Assembly (NCBI GenBank): GCA_023409975.1
Contig: JAEYQO010000009.1
Span: 1-16,667 of the forward strand
Direction of reading: 5' to 3'
DNA from: Bacteroidota bacterium
Lineage (GTDB): Bacteria; Bacteroidota; Bacteroidia; Chitinophagales; Chitinophagaceae
Length of the DNA stretch: 16,667 nucleotides
Both the position numbers and the translations under genes were made by a program. Of the stretch, positions 4,686 to 13,103 are shown one piece after another. How positions within the stretch are numbered: the stretch's first letter is position 1; each line of letters starts with the position of its first letter. Under the pieces are notes generated by a model. The model was not told the DNA's origin. It ran no database searches and saw nothing but the letters and a program-made list of their open reading frames with translations.

Positions 4686-6500
4686 ATGCGTATTCTACTC
4701 ATACTCATTTTATCCCTGCTTCTGCAATTGAAGTCAGAAGCGCGCCGAAGCCGGATCGATAGCCTGCTGGTGAAGATCCAAACCGAATTAACAGATTCTG
4801 TCAGGGCAGGGGCCTACTACCAGTTAGGGAAGGATTACCTCAACATTAACAGCGATTCATCGGTGATGTTTTCCAACATGGCTGTTGATCTGTCTGAGAA
4901 GATCGACCTGCGCCGGACAGAGGCAGAGTCTTATTCTATTCTTGGGGTTAACGAGAAGAACAATGGAAACTATGAGAAGGCACTGGAGTATCATCTGCAG
5001 GCATTACGAATAAAAGAAGAGGATCATTTGGAGGATGGACTTGCGATCACTTACAATGATATCGGTGTTCTCTACAAGATCATGGGCAGGTTCAGCGAGG
5101 CCCTTGAATACTATAAAAAATCAAACGCCATCTGCAGAAAACTGGATTATACGAAGGGGGTAGCGATGACTTATAACAACATTGGTACCATTCACCGGGA
5201 ACTTTCCGGAGAGGATTCAGCTTTGTATTACTATCAACTCGCTCTCAGTGTTGCAGAGGAGATGGGAGACCCTTATTCCCTCTCAGTATGTATGAATAAC
5301 GTCGCGGATGTTTATTCCACCCAGGGAAGATTTGAGGAGGCGCTCGCGCTTTTCAAAACCTGTCTTCGCTATGATAAGGAACTCGAGCACCAGGGGGGTA
5401 TAGCCTACACCTACAATAACATTGCCCGGACGCTCAGTAGTATGAAGGAGTACGAGTCAGCATACCGATACTCGGATTCAGCCATGACCGTCGTCCGGAA
5501 CGCTGATCTGCGCCATGATCGGATGGCCACCTTAATGATCAGGGCAGGTATAGAAGAAGGCATGGGAAAGCCCGCTCTTGCGATGACGACCATCCGCCAG
5601 TATCTGGCTTTGAAAGATTCTTTACTAACAGAGGAAACGAGCCAGCAGATCAGTGAGCTTCAGACTCAGTATGAGACAGCACAGAAGGAAAAGCAGATCG
5701 CCCTGCAGGAAGCAAAACTGAGGGAAAAAAATCTGATCATTCTGGGCATTGCGATAGCCGTTACCCTCCTCCTGATGCTTGGCTATTCCTGGTACAGGCG
5801 CCATAAGATGAAGCAGCAAGCTTTGCTACAGCGTACGATTTTACATCAACAGGAACAGGCCACCCGCGCCATCATTGAGGCAGAAGAGCGGGAACGGAAA
5901 AGAATAGCTCTGGAGCTTCACGATGGGGTAGGCCAGTTGATGAGTGCCGCCCGGATGAACCTTTCCTCCATCGCATCTGAGCTAAATTTTCCATCAGTAG
6001 CGCAGCAGGAAGCGTTTACCAATGCCATCTCACTTGTCGATGAAGGCTGTAAGGAAGTCAGGACGGTATCGCACAATATCCTTCCAAACGCGCTGCTGAA
6101 GGCGGGTCTTGCTGCAGCAGTTCGTGAATTTGTCAACAGGATCGACCAAAGGGTGCTGAAGGTAAATCTCTTCACACAGGGTCTCAATGAGAAAATCGAA
6201 GGGAATATAGAGCCGGTTCTTTACCGTATCATCCAGGAATGTGTCAATAACGTCATCAAGCATGCCGGTGCGAATACACTGGACATAGCCATCATTAAAG
6301 ACCCTGGAGAGATTGCCGTTACTATTGAAGATAATGGTGCCGGCTTTGATGTCAATTCCAGAAACTTCAGAGATGGAATCGGCATGAACAATATCCGTAG
6401 CCGGGTGGAGTATCTAAATGGCCAGGTAGAATGGGATACCGCTCCCGGTAAGGGAACTGTGGTCATGATCCAGGTGCCCCTGAATAATGTTGGCAACTAG
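4686..6500 (+). CDS. TPR-containing sensor histidine kinase (HisKA_3 type)
   Basis: A 604-residue two-component sensor kinase. Residues 1-19 are an uncleaved or cleaved signal sequence (MRILLILILSLLLQLKSEA). Tetratricopeptide repeats of about 40-residue period fill 80-310 (for example YNDIGVLYKIMGRFSEALEY and YNNIGTIHRELSGEDSALYY) and lie outside the cytoplasm as the sensor. A coiled coil (315-348) leads to one membrane helix (350-370). The cytoplasmic part has the HisKA_3 dimerisation helix with phosphoacceptor His412 in ERKRIALELHDG, then the HATPase domain: N box ECVNNVIKHA (518-527), G1 EDNGAGFD (548-555) and G2 GIGMNNI (564-570). Such NarL/LiaS-type kinases normally partner a LuxR-type response regulator next door. 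None is present here, so the partner is elsewhere. The start is the only ATG before the signal sequence. Its stop overlaps the rmuC stop on the other strand. Confidence 0.92.
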   Translation: MRILLILILSLLLQLKSEARRSRIDSLLVKIQTELTDSVRAGAYYQLGKDYLNINSDSSVMFSNMAVDLSEKIDLRRTEAESYSILGVNEKNNGNYEKALEYHLQALRIKEEDHLEDGLAITYNDIGVLYKIMGRFSEALEYYKKSNAICRKLDYTKGVAMTYNNIGTIHRELSGEDSALYYYQLALSVAEEMGDPYSLSVCMNNVADVYSTQGRFEEALALFKTCLRYDKELEHQGGIAYTYNNIARTLSSMKEYESAYRYSDSAMTVVRNADLRHDRMATLMIRAGIEEGMGKPALAMTTIRQYLALKDSLLTEETSQQISELQTQYETAQKEKQIALQEAKLREKNLIILGIAIAVTLLLMLGYSWYRRHKMKQQALLQRTILHQQEQATRAIIEAEERERKRIALELHDGVGQLMSAARMNLSSIASELNFPSVAQQEAFTNAISLVDEGCKEVRTVSHNILPNALLKAGLAAAVREFVNRIDQRVLKVNLFTQGLNEKIEGNIEPVLYRIIQECVNNVIKHAGANTLDIAIIKDPGEIAVTIEDNGAGFDVNSRNFRDGIGMNNIRSRVEYLNGQVEWDTAPGKGTVVMIQVPLNNVGN

Positions 6501-7891
6501 GCTTCCTCTTCTAGTTCCAGGGGCTGACTGGTTTCTACAGTACCGGGTGCCTCCAGGGCCTCTACATTGCGTAGCTTGCGCTGAATAGCCTTGGTGCGTT
6601 TACCAACCACGTCTTCAAGCTGGTTCATGCCAGTCTGGATGTTTTTTTGCGCTTTTTCCAGCAATCCTCCAAATTGTTCGAACTCCTTTTTCACTCCAGC
6701 CAATATCTGCCAGACTTCACTGCTGCGTTTCTGAATGGCAAGTGTTCTGAAGCCCATCTGGAGCCCATTGAGGATCGAGGCAAGGGTTGTAGGTCCTGTG
6801 ACTACCACATTATAGCTCCTTTGCAGCTCTTCCAGCAGGCTCGATCTTCTCACCACCTCTGCAAACAAACCTTCGAACGGAAGGAACATGATCCCGAAAT
6901 TGGTGGTGTTCGGAGGGTCAAGGTACTTCTCACAGATATCTTTTGCCATTTTCCGGATCACCTGTTCCAGGTTTTTGCTCGCCGCTTCCACAGCTACAGG
7001 GTCGGCGGCATCATATGCCGTCTGCAACGCCTCATACGCATCTCCCGGAAACTTCGCGTCGATCGGAAGCCAGACATACTCACGCTCATCTTCTTTATTG
7101 GGAAATCTTACTGCATACTCCACTCGGGCACCACTATGAGCTTTGGTCTCTACATTTTCGTCAAATTGTTCCGGGGAGAGAAGATTTTCCAACAACATCC
7201 GGAGCTGCACTTCTCCAAGTCCGCCTCTCATTTTTACATTGGCCAGCACCCGTTTCAGTCCACCGACATCCTGCGCCAGCGTCTGCATCTCGCCCAGTCC
7301 TTTCTGGACATTCTCCAGTTGCTTTCCAACCAGTTCAAAAGACTGTCCCAACCGTTCGCTCAGCGTCTTCTGCAGCTTCTCGTCAACAGTCGCTCTCATT
7401 TCCTCCAGTTTCCTCTCTGTGGCGTCGACGAGTTTCGTCTGCCGGTTCTCCAGCTCGCTGAATTTTTCTCTCTGCAGCTCGTTGAATTGTTGCACATTCT
7501 TTTCAAAGCTGCTCTGAAACTCCTTCAGTGCCCCTGCCAGCTTTTCTCTTACCTGTTCGTTGTCCTGCTTAGCCTGCTGGGCAAGTGCAGCCAGACGGTT
7601 GTCCACCTGCTGACCGATCTTATCCAGTTGCAGAAACGTGCGGTCTGTAAAGGCATGCTGTTCCTGTTTGAGTTCCAGCAATTGTTGTCTTAGTTCCTCC
7701 CGGTTACTCCCTGCAGTTTGCTGCTGTTCCATCCTGCCAGCACGAAGCTCTTCCCGAATTCCCTGCTCCATCTTCAAAAGGGAGTCCCGGAGCTGCTGTC
7801 CTGCTGCATCCGCATTGTTTTTCCGGAAATACAGGATCAGTAGGGTGACGGCCTGAAGTGCTGCAATGATAATGAGGAAGGGGAGCATCAT
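6497..7891 (-). CDS. rmuC: DNA recombination protein RmuC
   Basis: A 464-residue RmuC family protein, proposed to limit DNA rearrangements (inversions) and related to restriction-endonuclease-like folds. An N-terminal membrane anchor (MMLPFLIIIAALQAVTLLILYF, 1-22) is followed by a long Gln/Glu-rich coiled coil (about 30-215). The conserved RmuC core then has RGGLGEVQL (222-230), WLPIDAKFPGDAY (274-286) and NFGIMFLPFEGLFAEV (331-346). The frame is open for 28 more codons upstream (to 7975), but that extension (MQKHPFELTVGARRDYCNLV) is unlike the family and would hide the membrane anchor, so I start at the first of two adjacent ATGs (7891). A weak -7 box (TAATTTAG, minus strand, 7918-7925) lies within the extension and supports the short form. 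The core also holds the Asp and Lys of the IDAK motif expected for the nuclease-like fold. Confidence 0.92.
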   Translation of the reverse strand: MMLPFLIIIAALQAVTLLILYFRKNNADAAGQQLRDSLLKMEQGIREELRAGRMEQQQTAGSNREELRQQLLELKQEQHAFTDRTFLQLDKIGQQVDNRLAALAQQAKQDNEQVREKLAGALKEFQSSFEKNVQQFNELQREKFSELENRQTKLVDATERKLEEMRATVDEKLQKTLSERLGQSFELVGKQLENVQKGLGEMQTLAQDVGGLKRVLANVKMRGGLGEVQLRMLLENLLSPEQFDENVETKAHSGARVEYAVRFPNKEDEREYVWLPIDAKFPGDAYEALQTAYDAADPVAVEAASKNLEQVIRKMAKDICEKYLDPPNTTNFGIMFLPFEGLFAEVVRRSSLLEELQRSYNVVVTGPTTLASILNGLQMGFRTLAIQKRSSEVWQILAGVKKEFEQFGGLLEKAQKNIQTGMNQLEDVVGKRTKAIQRKLRNVEALEAPGTVETSQPLELEEEA

Positions 7892-8064
7892 ATGGGTATT
7901 ATATCTGGTGACCGACACTAAATTACAATAATCCCTTCTGGCGCCAACAGTAAGCTCAAAGGGGTGCTTCTGCACATTAGGCTAGCTCAGGTAGCTGTGG
8001 CCGGGCACCCTTTAGGGTCTATTGGTCATGGATTTCTTATTTTCGCAACCTAAATTTTCTCCAG

Positions 8065-8382
8065 ATGCAACAAGATCAGCAGAATCCGGATCAACAACTG
8101 AATATTGAACTGACAGAAGACATGGCGGATGGTCAATATGCCAACCTGGCCATTATCACCCATTCTTTTGCCGAGTTTGTTATCGACTTCGTCAATGTTA
8201 TGCCCAATGTGCCAAAAGCAAAGGTCAAATCGAGGGTGATCATGACCCCCCAACATGCCAAAAGGCTGATGCGTGCGCTGGTGGAAAATGTAAAGCGTTT
8301 TGAGGCTCAGCACGGTCCTATTAAAGACCAGGAACAGATCAATGTACCATTCAACTTCGGTACTCCCACAGCACAGGCTTAA
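8065..8382 (+). CDS. DUF3467 domain-containing protein
   Basis: A 105-residue small soluble protein that I assign to the DUF3467 family from memory. Key features are a Gln/Asp-rich N terminus, then QYANLAIITHSFAEFVIDFVNVMPNVPKAKVKSRVIMTPQHAKRLMRAL split over residues 24-71, with the typical FAEFVIDF and SRVIMTP segments, and an amphipathic helix ALVENVKRFEAQHG. The biochemical role of the family is unknown. It sits 29 bp upstream of guaA on the same strand with no terminator, so the two are probably cotranscribed. The region between it and the divergent rmuC gene (7892-8064) should hold both promoters; I see only weak -7 boxes there. Confidence 0.85.
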   Translation: MQQDQQNPDQQLNIELTEDMADGQYANLAIITHSFAEFVIDFVNVMPNVPKAKVKSRVIMTPQHAKRLMRALVENVKRFEAQHGPIKDQEQINVPFNFGTPTAQA

Positions 8383-8411
8383 TCCATCCTGGTTTCAGAC
8401 TAAACTTCAAA

Positions 8412-9950
8412 ATGAACGACAAGATTCTCATTCTAGATTTTGGCTCTCAGTACACGCAGCTCATTGCCAGAAGCATCCGCGAACTCAATGTATACTGTGA
8501 AATTCAGCCCTGTACCAAACCCATAACTCCGGAACCCAATCTAAAAGGCGTGATACTTTCCGGTAGTCCTTTTTCTGTTAACGATCCTCAGGCACCTAAG
8601 CCTGATGTAAAAGGGATCGCTGACCAATTACCTGTTCTGGGTGTTTGCTATGGGGCTCAGCTCATCGCTATGCAATCGGGTGGTACGGTGGGTAAATCCA
8701 CCCATCGCGAATATGGGCGCGCCCATCTGCAGGAGCTTGTACACGACCCCCTGTTTACTACCATTACCGATCGCTCTCAGGTCTGGATGAGTCATAGCGA
8801 CAGCGTGAAGAACCTTCCTGAAGGATTTGAGGTGATAGCACGTACGGAATCCATCCCTGTGGCTGCTTTCAAAGCGCCAGACACCTTCGCCGGACAACCA
8901 GTCTATGGTATACAATTTCACCCGGAGGTGACGCATAGCACAGAAGGGCGCCAGTTGCTAAAGAATTTTGTTGTGGATGTCTGCGGTTGTCGCCAGGACT
9001 GGACACCAGCAACCTTTATACAGGAGACGGTAGAGCGCATCAAAACACAGGTGGGAAATGGCAAGGTAGTCATGGCCCTGAGTGGTGGTGTTGATTCAAC
9101 AGTAGCTGCCACATTGATTCATCGGGCGATTGGCGATAATCTCTACTGCATTTTTGTGGATAATGGCCTGCTTCGTAAGAATGAGTTTGGACAGGTGCTG
9201 GAAGGCTACAAGCACCTCGGTCTGAATACGAAAGGGGTAGATGCCCGCGAGCGGTTTTATAAGGAACTGGACGGAGTTTCTGATCCTGAACAGAAGCGTA
9301 AGATCATTGGACGACTATTTATCGAGATCTTTCAGGAAGAAGCAACGAGTCTCACAGAAGTTGACTTTCTGGGCCAGGGAACGATCTATCCTGACGTGAT
9401 CGAATCTGTATCCGTTCACGGACCCTCAGTAACCATCAAGTCTCATCATAATGTGGGCGGACTCCCTGAGCTGATGAAACTGGAGCTTGTAGAGCCTCTG
9501 CGTTTCCTGTTTAAAGATGAAGTCAGGAAGATTGGAAGAGAGCTGGGAATAGATGATATTTTCATCGGCCGACATCCGTTCCCCGGACCGGGCCTTGGTA
9601 TCAGAATTCTTGGTGCTATAACGGAAGATAAAGTGCGCATGCTGCAGGAAGCAGATGCCATTTATATCCAGGGGCTGCGTGATAGCGGGTTATACCATCA
9701 GGTCTGGCAGGCGGGTACCATCCTCCTTCCGGTACAGAGCGTGGGTGTAATGGGGGATGAGCGTACTTATGAATTTACTGTGGCGCTTCGCGCTGTAACT
9801 TCTGTAGATGGTATGACTGCAGACTGGGCGCATCTGCCGTATGATTTTCTTGCTAAGGTTTCCAATGATATCATTAATCAGGTGAAGGGAATCAACAGAG
9901 TGGTCTACGACATCAGTTCCAAACCGCCTGCAACTATCGAATGGGAATAG
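8412..9950 (+). CDS. guaA: GMP synthase (glutamine-hydrolysing)
   Basis: A 512-residue complete GuaA, which converts XMP, ATP and glutamine to GMP in purine synthesis in the cytoplasm. The class I glutamine amidotransferase domain (1-190) has the oxyanion strand GVILSGSP, the nucleophile Cys79 in GVCYGAQ, and His170 and Glu172 in FHPEVTHS. The ATP-pyrophosphatase domain (about 200-390) has the P-loop SGGVDS (224-229). The C-terminal dimerisation domain has FIGRHPFPGPGLGIRI and ends with the invariant KPPATIEWE. Length and all motifs are standard. A secreted binding-fold protein gene begins 19 bp downstream. Confidence 0.98.
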   Translation: MNDKILILDFGSQYTQLIARSIRELNVYCEIQPCTKPITPEPNLKGVILSGSPFSVNDPQAPKPDVKGIADQLPVLGVCYGAQLIAMQSGGTVGKSTHREYGRAHLQELVHDPLFTTITDRSQVWMSHSDSVKNLPEGFEVIARTESIPVAAFKAPDTFAGQPVYGIQFHPEVTHSTEGRQLLKNFVVDVCGCRQDWTPATFIQETVERIKTQVGNGKVVMALSGGVDSTVAATLIHRAIGDNLYCIFVDNGLLRKNEFGQVLEGYKHLGLNTKGVDARERFYKELDGVSDPEQKRKIIGRLFIEIFQEEATSLTEVDFLGQGTIYPDVIESVSVHGPSVTIKSHHNVGGLPELMKLELVEPLRFLFKDEVRKIGRELGIDDIFIGRHPFPGPGLGIRILGAITEDKVRMLQEADAIYIQGLRDSGLYHQVWQAGTILLPVQSVGVMGDERTYEFTVALRAVTSVDGMTADWAHLPYDFLAKVSNDIINQVKGINRVVYDISSKPPATIEWE

Positions 9951-9969
9951 ACTCCGTGAGGTAATAAAC

Positions 9970-11256
9970 ATGAGACCTGCATATATTGTTTTTGCATTGC
10001 TGCTGCTGGCCTTTATGCTTCCCGCAGGGGAGGCCCAGGGTCAGTTTTGGAAGGAATGGTTTGGGGGAAAGGAGAAGCGCCGGTCCAGGCCTCCCGTGGA
10101 TCAACCACGGAAGGACAGGGACGGAAAGGAATCCGTAGTAATAAAACGGCAGGAAATAGAATGGCCTGCCTCGAGGATTAAGACCAGGTACCGCGTCGAT
10201 GTGTTACTGCCGCTTTACCTCCCGGAGCTGGTTAAGAACGACTCAGCTCTATACACAAGGGAGCGTCTTCCCGAGAAGGCTGCTGGTGCCTTCGGCTTTT
10301 ATGAGGGCATTAAAATGGCCTCTGATTCCCTAAGCAGCATGGGTTACAAGTATGATATTTACATTCATGACATAACCCAGGAGAATCTCAAACCCGAAAA
10401 CCTCATCCGCAGCCGCACCCTGAAAGGGTCTGATCTGATTATAGGCTTTCTGAACTCGGCTCAGATCCCTCCCATCGCTGATTTCGCAAAAGAGGAGCGG
10501 ATCAATTTCATTTCTTCCCTGTCCCCTTCAGACGCTGGTGTGGAAGACAATGTATTCTTCACCATGATGCAACCCGGACTTGAATCGCATGTCAGGCACA
10601 TCCGGCAGGTCATTGCAAAGAAGCACCCGGAAGCAGCGGTGCTGGTGGTATACCAACAAGCCAGTGCGGATTCCCAAACTGCAAGGTATTTTCTGGAGGA
10701 TACCAGCTATACAGCCCTGGCCTGGACCAACAGGTTTCCGGCAGTTGAGCTATTGGGGCGCAGACTTGACAGCAACCGTACGAATGTGATCATTGTTCCT
10801 GTGCTGGATGTGGAGGCTGCGGAGAAATTATTGAGTTATCTCGATCAACAATTTCCCAATTATCGATTCGAAGTCTTCGGCATGCCTTCCTGGAAGTTCA
10901 TGAATTCTATCAGAAAGGCTGATACCTTATCCAATATTGGCATCAATTTCACGACAGCTTACTATTTCAATCCTGGTTCTGCAGCAGTCCAACAGCTACT
11001 CAACAGGTACCGGAAGGTATTTGGTGGCCGTCCGGGCGAGATGGTGTTTATGGGCTACGAAACATTTTACTGGTACGCCCAGCTTCTCCAGCGTTATGGA
11101 ACAGTATTCAACAACCGTTATGCTGATACCGCAGGAGTTTCGTTCACACCCCTCCGGATCGAATTGCAGTGGGACGATCAGGGGAAGCCACTATATAACG
11201 AGAACAAGCACCTCTATTTGTATCGCTACCAGGCGGGTTCCTATTCAGTAGAGTAA
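9970..11256 (+). CDS. Secreted periplasmic-binding-protein-fold protein (Peripla_BP_6-like)
   Basis: A 428-residue exported protein. Residues 1-24 form a signal peptide (hydrophobic core IVFALLLLAFML, cleavage near GEAQG). A basic, proline-containing linker (29-73, with KEKRRSRPPVDQPRKDRD) precedes a type I periplasmic binding fold. Its usual signs are the first strand YRVDVLLPLYLP (74-85), a helix with FYEGIKMASDSL, the strand YDIYIHDIT, then DLIIGFLNSAQIPPIADFA and INFISSLSP. The fold resembles LivJ-type amino-acid binding proteins, but no ABC permease or ATPase gene is near, so ligand sensing or an envelope role is as likely as transport. Related proteins in Bacteroidota often carry an N-terminal LysM domain (from memory); none is visible here. 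There is no lipobox cysteine. It is 19 bp after guaA, so cotranscription is likely. Confidence 0.75.
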   Translation: MRPAYIVFALLLLAFMLPAGEAQGQFWKEWFGGKEKRRSRPPVDQPRKDRDGKESVVIKRQEIEWPASRIKTRYRVDVLLPLYLPELVKNDSALYTRERLPEKAAGAFGFYEGIKMASDSLSSMGYKYDIYIHDITQENLKPENLIRSRTLKGSDLIIGFLNSAQIPPIADFAKEERINFISSLSPSDAGVEDNVFFTMMQPGLESHVRHIRQVIAKKHPEAAVLVVYQQASADSQTARYFLEDTSYTALAWTNRFPAVELLGRRLDSNRTNVIIVPVLDVEAAEKLLSYLDQQFPNYRFEVFGMPSWKFMNSIRKADTLSNIGINFTTAYYFNPGSAAVQQLLNRYRKVFGGRPGEMVFMGYETFYWYAQLLQRYGTVFNNRYADTAGVSFTPLRIELQWDDQGKPLYNENKHLYLYRYQAGSYSVE

Positions 11257-11285
11257 AACAGTCCATCCGAAATTCCTGATTCTGA

Positions 11286-11316
11286 TTGTATCGCACACCA
11301 AAAGTTAATACATTAG
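11286..11316 (+). promoter_or_regulatory. Candidate promoter of the HD-YitT pair
   Basis: TTG at 11286-11288 and TACATTAG at 11309-11316 are separated by 20 bp. The spacing fits the Bacteroidota promoter; the -7 box has one mismatch (TAnnTTTG expected). The ATG at 11334 follows 17 nt later. Confidence 0.4.
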
Positions 11317-11333
11317 CTTAGTTATTGACATTT

Positions 11334-11918
11334 ATGCAATTCCAGGAAGCGAAGAGATTTATTCTGAAGAAACTCCGGAAGGAGTTGCCCAGACATCTGT
11401 CTTACCATAGCGTCGAGCACGTGAAAGATGTGTACAGGGCTGCGAAGAGCATCGGAAAGAAAGAAGGGATTTCAGCGGAGGAAATGGATCTGCTGCTGAC
11501 GGCAGCGCTGTTTCACGATGCAGGCTTTCTGGTGGGACCCCGTGAGCATGAACATCAAAGCTGCGAAATCGCAAGGAAGCACCTTCCGGACTTTGGCTAT
11601 CAACCGCAACAGATTGAGTCGATTTGTGGTATGATCATGGCCACAAAGATCCCGCAGACACCAAACAATCTGCTGGAACAGATCATTTGTGATGCCGACC
11701 TTGACTATCTTGGGAGGGATGATTTCTGGGAAATTGGCTACAAGCTTTTCGAGGAGCTCGCAGTCTACGGCATCATCAGTAATGAAAACGACTGGAACAA
11801 GCTTCAGATCAAATTTCTGGAAAGTCACGACTATTTTACACAAACTGCTATCCGGCTCCGCAAACAGAAGAAACTGGAGCACCTGGAACAGATAAAATCC
11901 AAAACCGTTTTAGCCTGA
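11334..11918 (+). CDS. HD-domain phosphohydrolase family protein
   Basis: A 194-residue soluble protein with an HD domain, the metal-dependent phosphohydrolase fold that cleaves phosphomonoesters or phosphodiesters of nucleotides. The metal ligands are visible: His25 or His29 in YHSVEHV, His61-Asp62 in LFHDAGF, and Asp120 or Asp122 in CDADLDYLGR. A further conserved-looking REHEHQSCEIA (70-80) fits the helix between the motifs. The substrate is unknown; no RelA/SpoT synthetase or GGDEF domain is attached. An upstream TTG at 11325 is in frame, but the ATG at 11334 is preferred. The stop codon is 2 nt before the YitT start, so the two are almost certainly translated from one message. Confidence 0.85.
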   Translation: MQFQEAKRFILKKLRKELPRHLSYHSVEHVKDVYRAAKSIGKKEGISAEEMDLLLTAALFHDAGFLVGPREHEHQSCEIARKHLPDFGYQPQQIESICGMIMATKIPQTPNNLLEQIICDADLDYLGRDDFWEIGYKLFEELAVYGIISNENDWNKLQIKFLESHDYFTQTAIRLRKQKKLEHLEQIKSKTVLA

Positions 11919-11920
11919 TT

Positions 11921-12793
11921 ATGACTCCATCACGTACAAGCATGGTCCTTCAAGACCTTGCATATGTCGTTGCCGGCATACTGATCACAGGGTTTGCCAT
12001 GAAAGGATTTCTCGTGCCCAATGGTTTTCTGGACGGAGGAGTTACCGGTATCTCGCTGCTCCTTCATGAAATCAATCATTGGAACCTTGGTCTTTTGCTG
12101 GTAGCCTTCAACCTGCCTTTCATTGTGATGGGTGCCTACCAGATCAACCGGAAGTTTGCACTAAAGACGCTGGCAACGGTTATCGGCCTCGCGCTTGTGC
12201 TTCAGTTTGTAGAATATCCCCAGATCACGGATCAAAGGATACTCGCTTCCATTTTCGGGGGATTCTTCCTGGGTGTTGGCATCGGCCTTGCCATGCGGGC
12301 AGGCTGCGCTATTGACGGCATAGAGGTTTTGGCGGTTTACACCCTTCGACGCACGGGTTTCACCATGAGTGAAATAATTCTTGGGATCAATGCAGTTATC
12401 TTCTCTATTGCTGCCATCAAGTTGGGTCTTGAAATAGCCTTGTACGCGATGCTTACGTATTATATCGCCACCAGAACCATCGCCTATGTTATAGAGGGTC
12501 TGGAGGAATATACCGGTGTTACGATCATCTCAGGGCAAAGCGAAACCATCAAGGAAAAGCTCGTACTGGAAATGGGCCGCGGTATCACGGTATACAAGGG
12601 TGAAAGAGGCTTTATGAAGGACAGCTTCGAGGTAAGTCAGGACTGTGATATCGTTTTCACGGTGATTACCCGTCTGGAAGTTCGCAGGCTGAGAAATGTC
12701 ATTCACCAGATCGATCCGAAAGCGTTTGTCTTCACCCATTCCATCAAGGAAGCTGCAGGCGGTGTGCTAAAGCGCAGCAGAGCGGAACATTAG
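11921..12793 (+). CDS. YitT family membrane protein (DUF2179)
   Basis: A 290-residue protein of the YitT family. The N-terminal two thirds form about five to six membrane helices (12-32, 42-72, 83-98, 108-126, 150-170, 172-190) with the family signature NGFLDGGVTGISLLL (34-48). The C-terminal soluble DUF2179 domain (about 195-276) has GRGITVYKGERGFMKD and a final FVFTHSIKEAAGG segment. Function is not established for the family. Length is standard. It is translationally coupled to the HD-domain gene. No terminator is evident after it. Confidence 0.9.
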   Translation: MTPSRTSMVLQDLAYVVAGILITGFAMKGFLVPNGFLDGGVTGISLLLHEINHWNLGLLLVAFNLPFIVMGAYQINRKFALKTLATVIGLALVLQFVEYPQITDQRILASIFGGFFLGVGIGLAMRAGCAIDGIEVLAVYTLRRTGFTMSEIILGINAVIFSIAAIKLGLEIALYAMLTYYIATRTIAYVIEGLEEYTGVTIISGQSETIKEKLVLEMGRGITVYKGERGFMKDSFEVSQDCDIVFTVITRLEVRRLRNVIHQIDPKAFVFTHSIKEAAGGVLKRSRAEH

Positions 12794-12845
12794 GACCGGC
12801 AGAAACAGTGGTACCCCGAATCAGGAGTCGTTAAGCCCTTGTTTC

Positions 12846-13064
12846 TCATTTCGCTTTTACGGCTTTATAGAAAACGGAACCAGGGCCAGCAGCAAGATGA
12901 TGAGCAGCGCTCAAAAGGCCTCCGCCTAAAGTGCCGCCAAAGAAACCCGGGATGATGGACTTGCAGCAAAAATCGTGTGTTACATTTTGTCCGTTAAAGT
13001 GAATTGGGATAATATCCGGCGCTTTCAGATGACACACCAGGTGTAGGCAGTAAAGCGATGCCAC
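12846..13064 (-). CDS. Doubtful small ORF (72 aa, GTG start)
   Basis: I do not recognise this product. The only possible start is a GTG at 13064. The C-terminal half (PGFFGGTLGGGLLSAAHHLAAGPG split over 39-62) is glycine-rich and somewhat hydrophobic, and an FCCKS stretch lies before it. It follows the SPFH gene in the same direction with a 39-bp gap and could be the third gene of that transcript. Against it are the weak start, short length and lack of recognisable family. If it is not real, the gap between YitT and SPFH (about 310 bp) is empty. Confidence 0.33.
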   Translation of the reverse strand: MASLYCLHLVCHLKAPDIIPIHFNGQNVTHDFCCKSIIPGFFGGTLGGGLLSAAHHLAAGPGSVFYKAVKAK

Positions 13065-13103
13065 ACCATAGTGAACTCAGGGGCTCCCGCTTGGTGGTAC
13101 TTA

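Noticed and set aside
6647..7693. Forward ORF of 348 codons opposite rmuC
   Set aside because: RmuC is unmistakable on the minus strand; the long forward frame reflects its Gln/Leu/Glu codon bias.
7892..7975. 28-residue N-terminal extension of RmuC
   Set aside because: It would place a polar sequence before the membrane anchor and includes a promoter-like box; the double ATG at 7891/7888 is the better start.
7962..8018. Inverted repeats GGGTGC/GCACCC and ACCCTTTAGGGT between rmuC and the DUF3467 gene
   Set aside because: The arms are short, far apart or simple, and I found no riboswitch-like fold or T-run; chance is a sufficient explanation.
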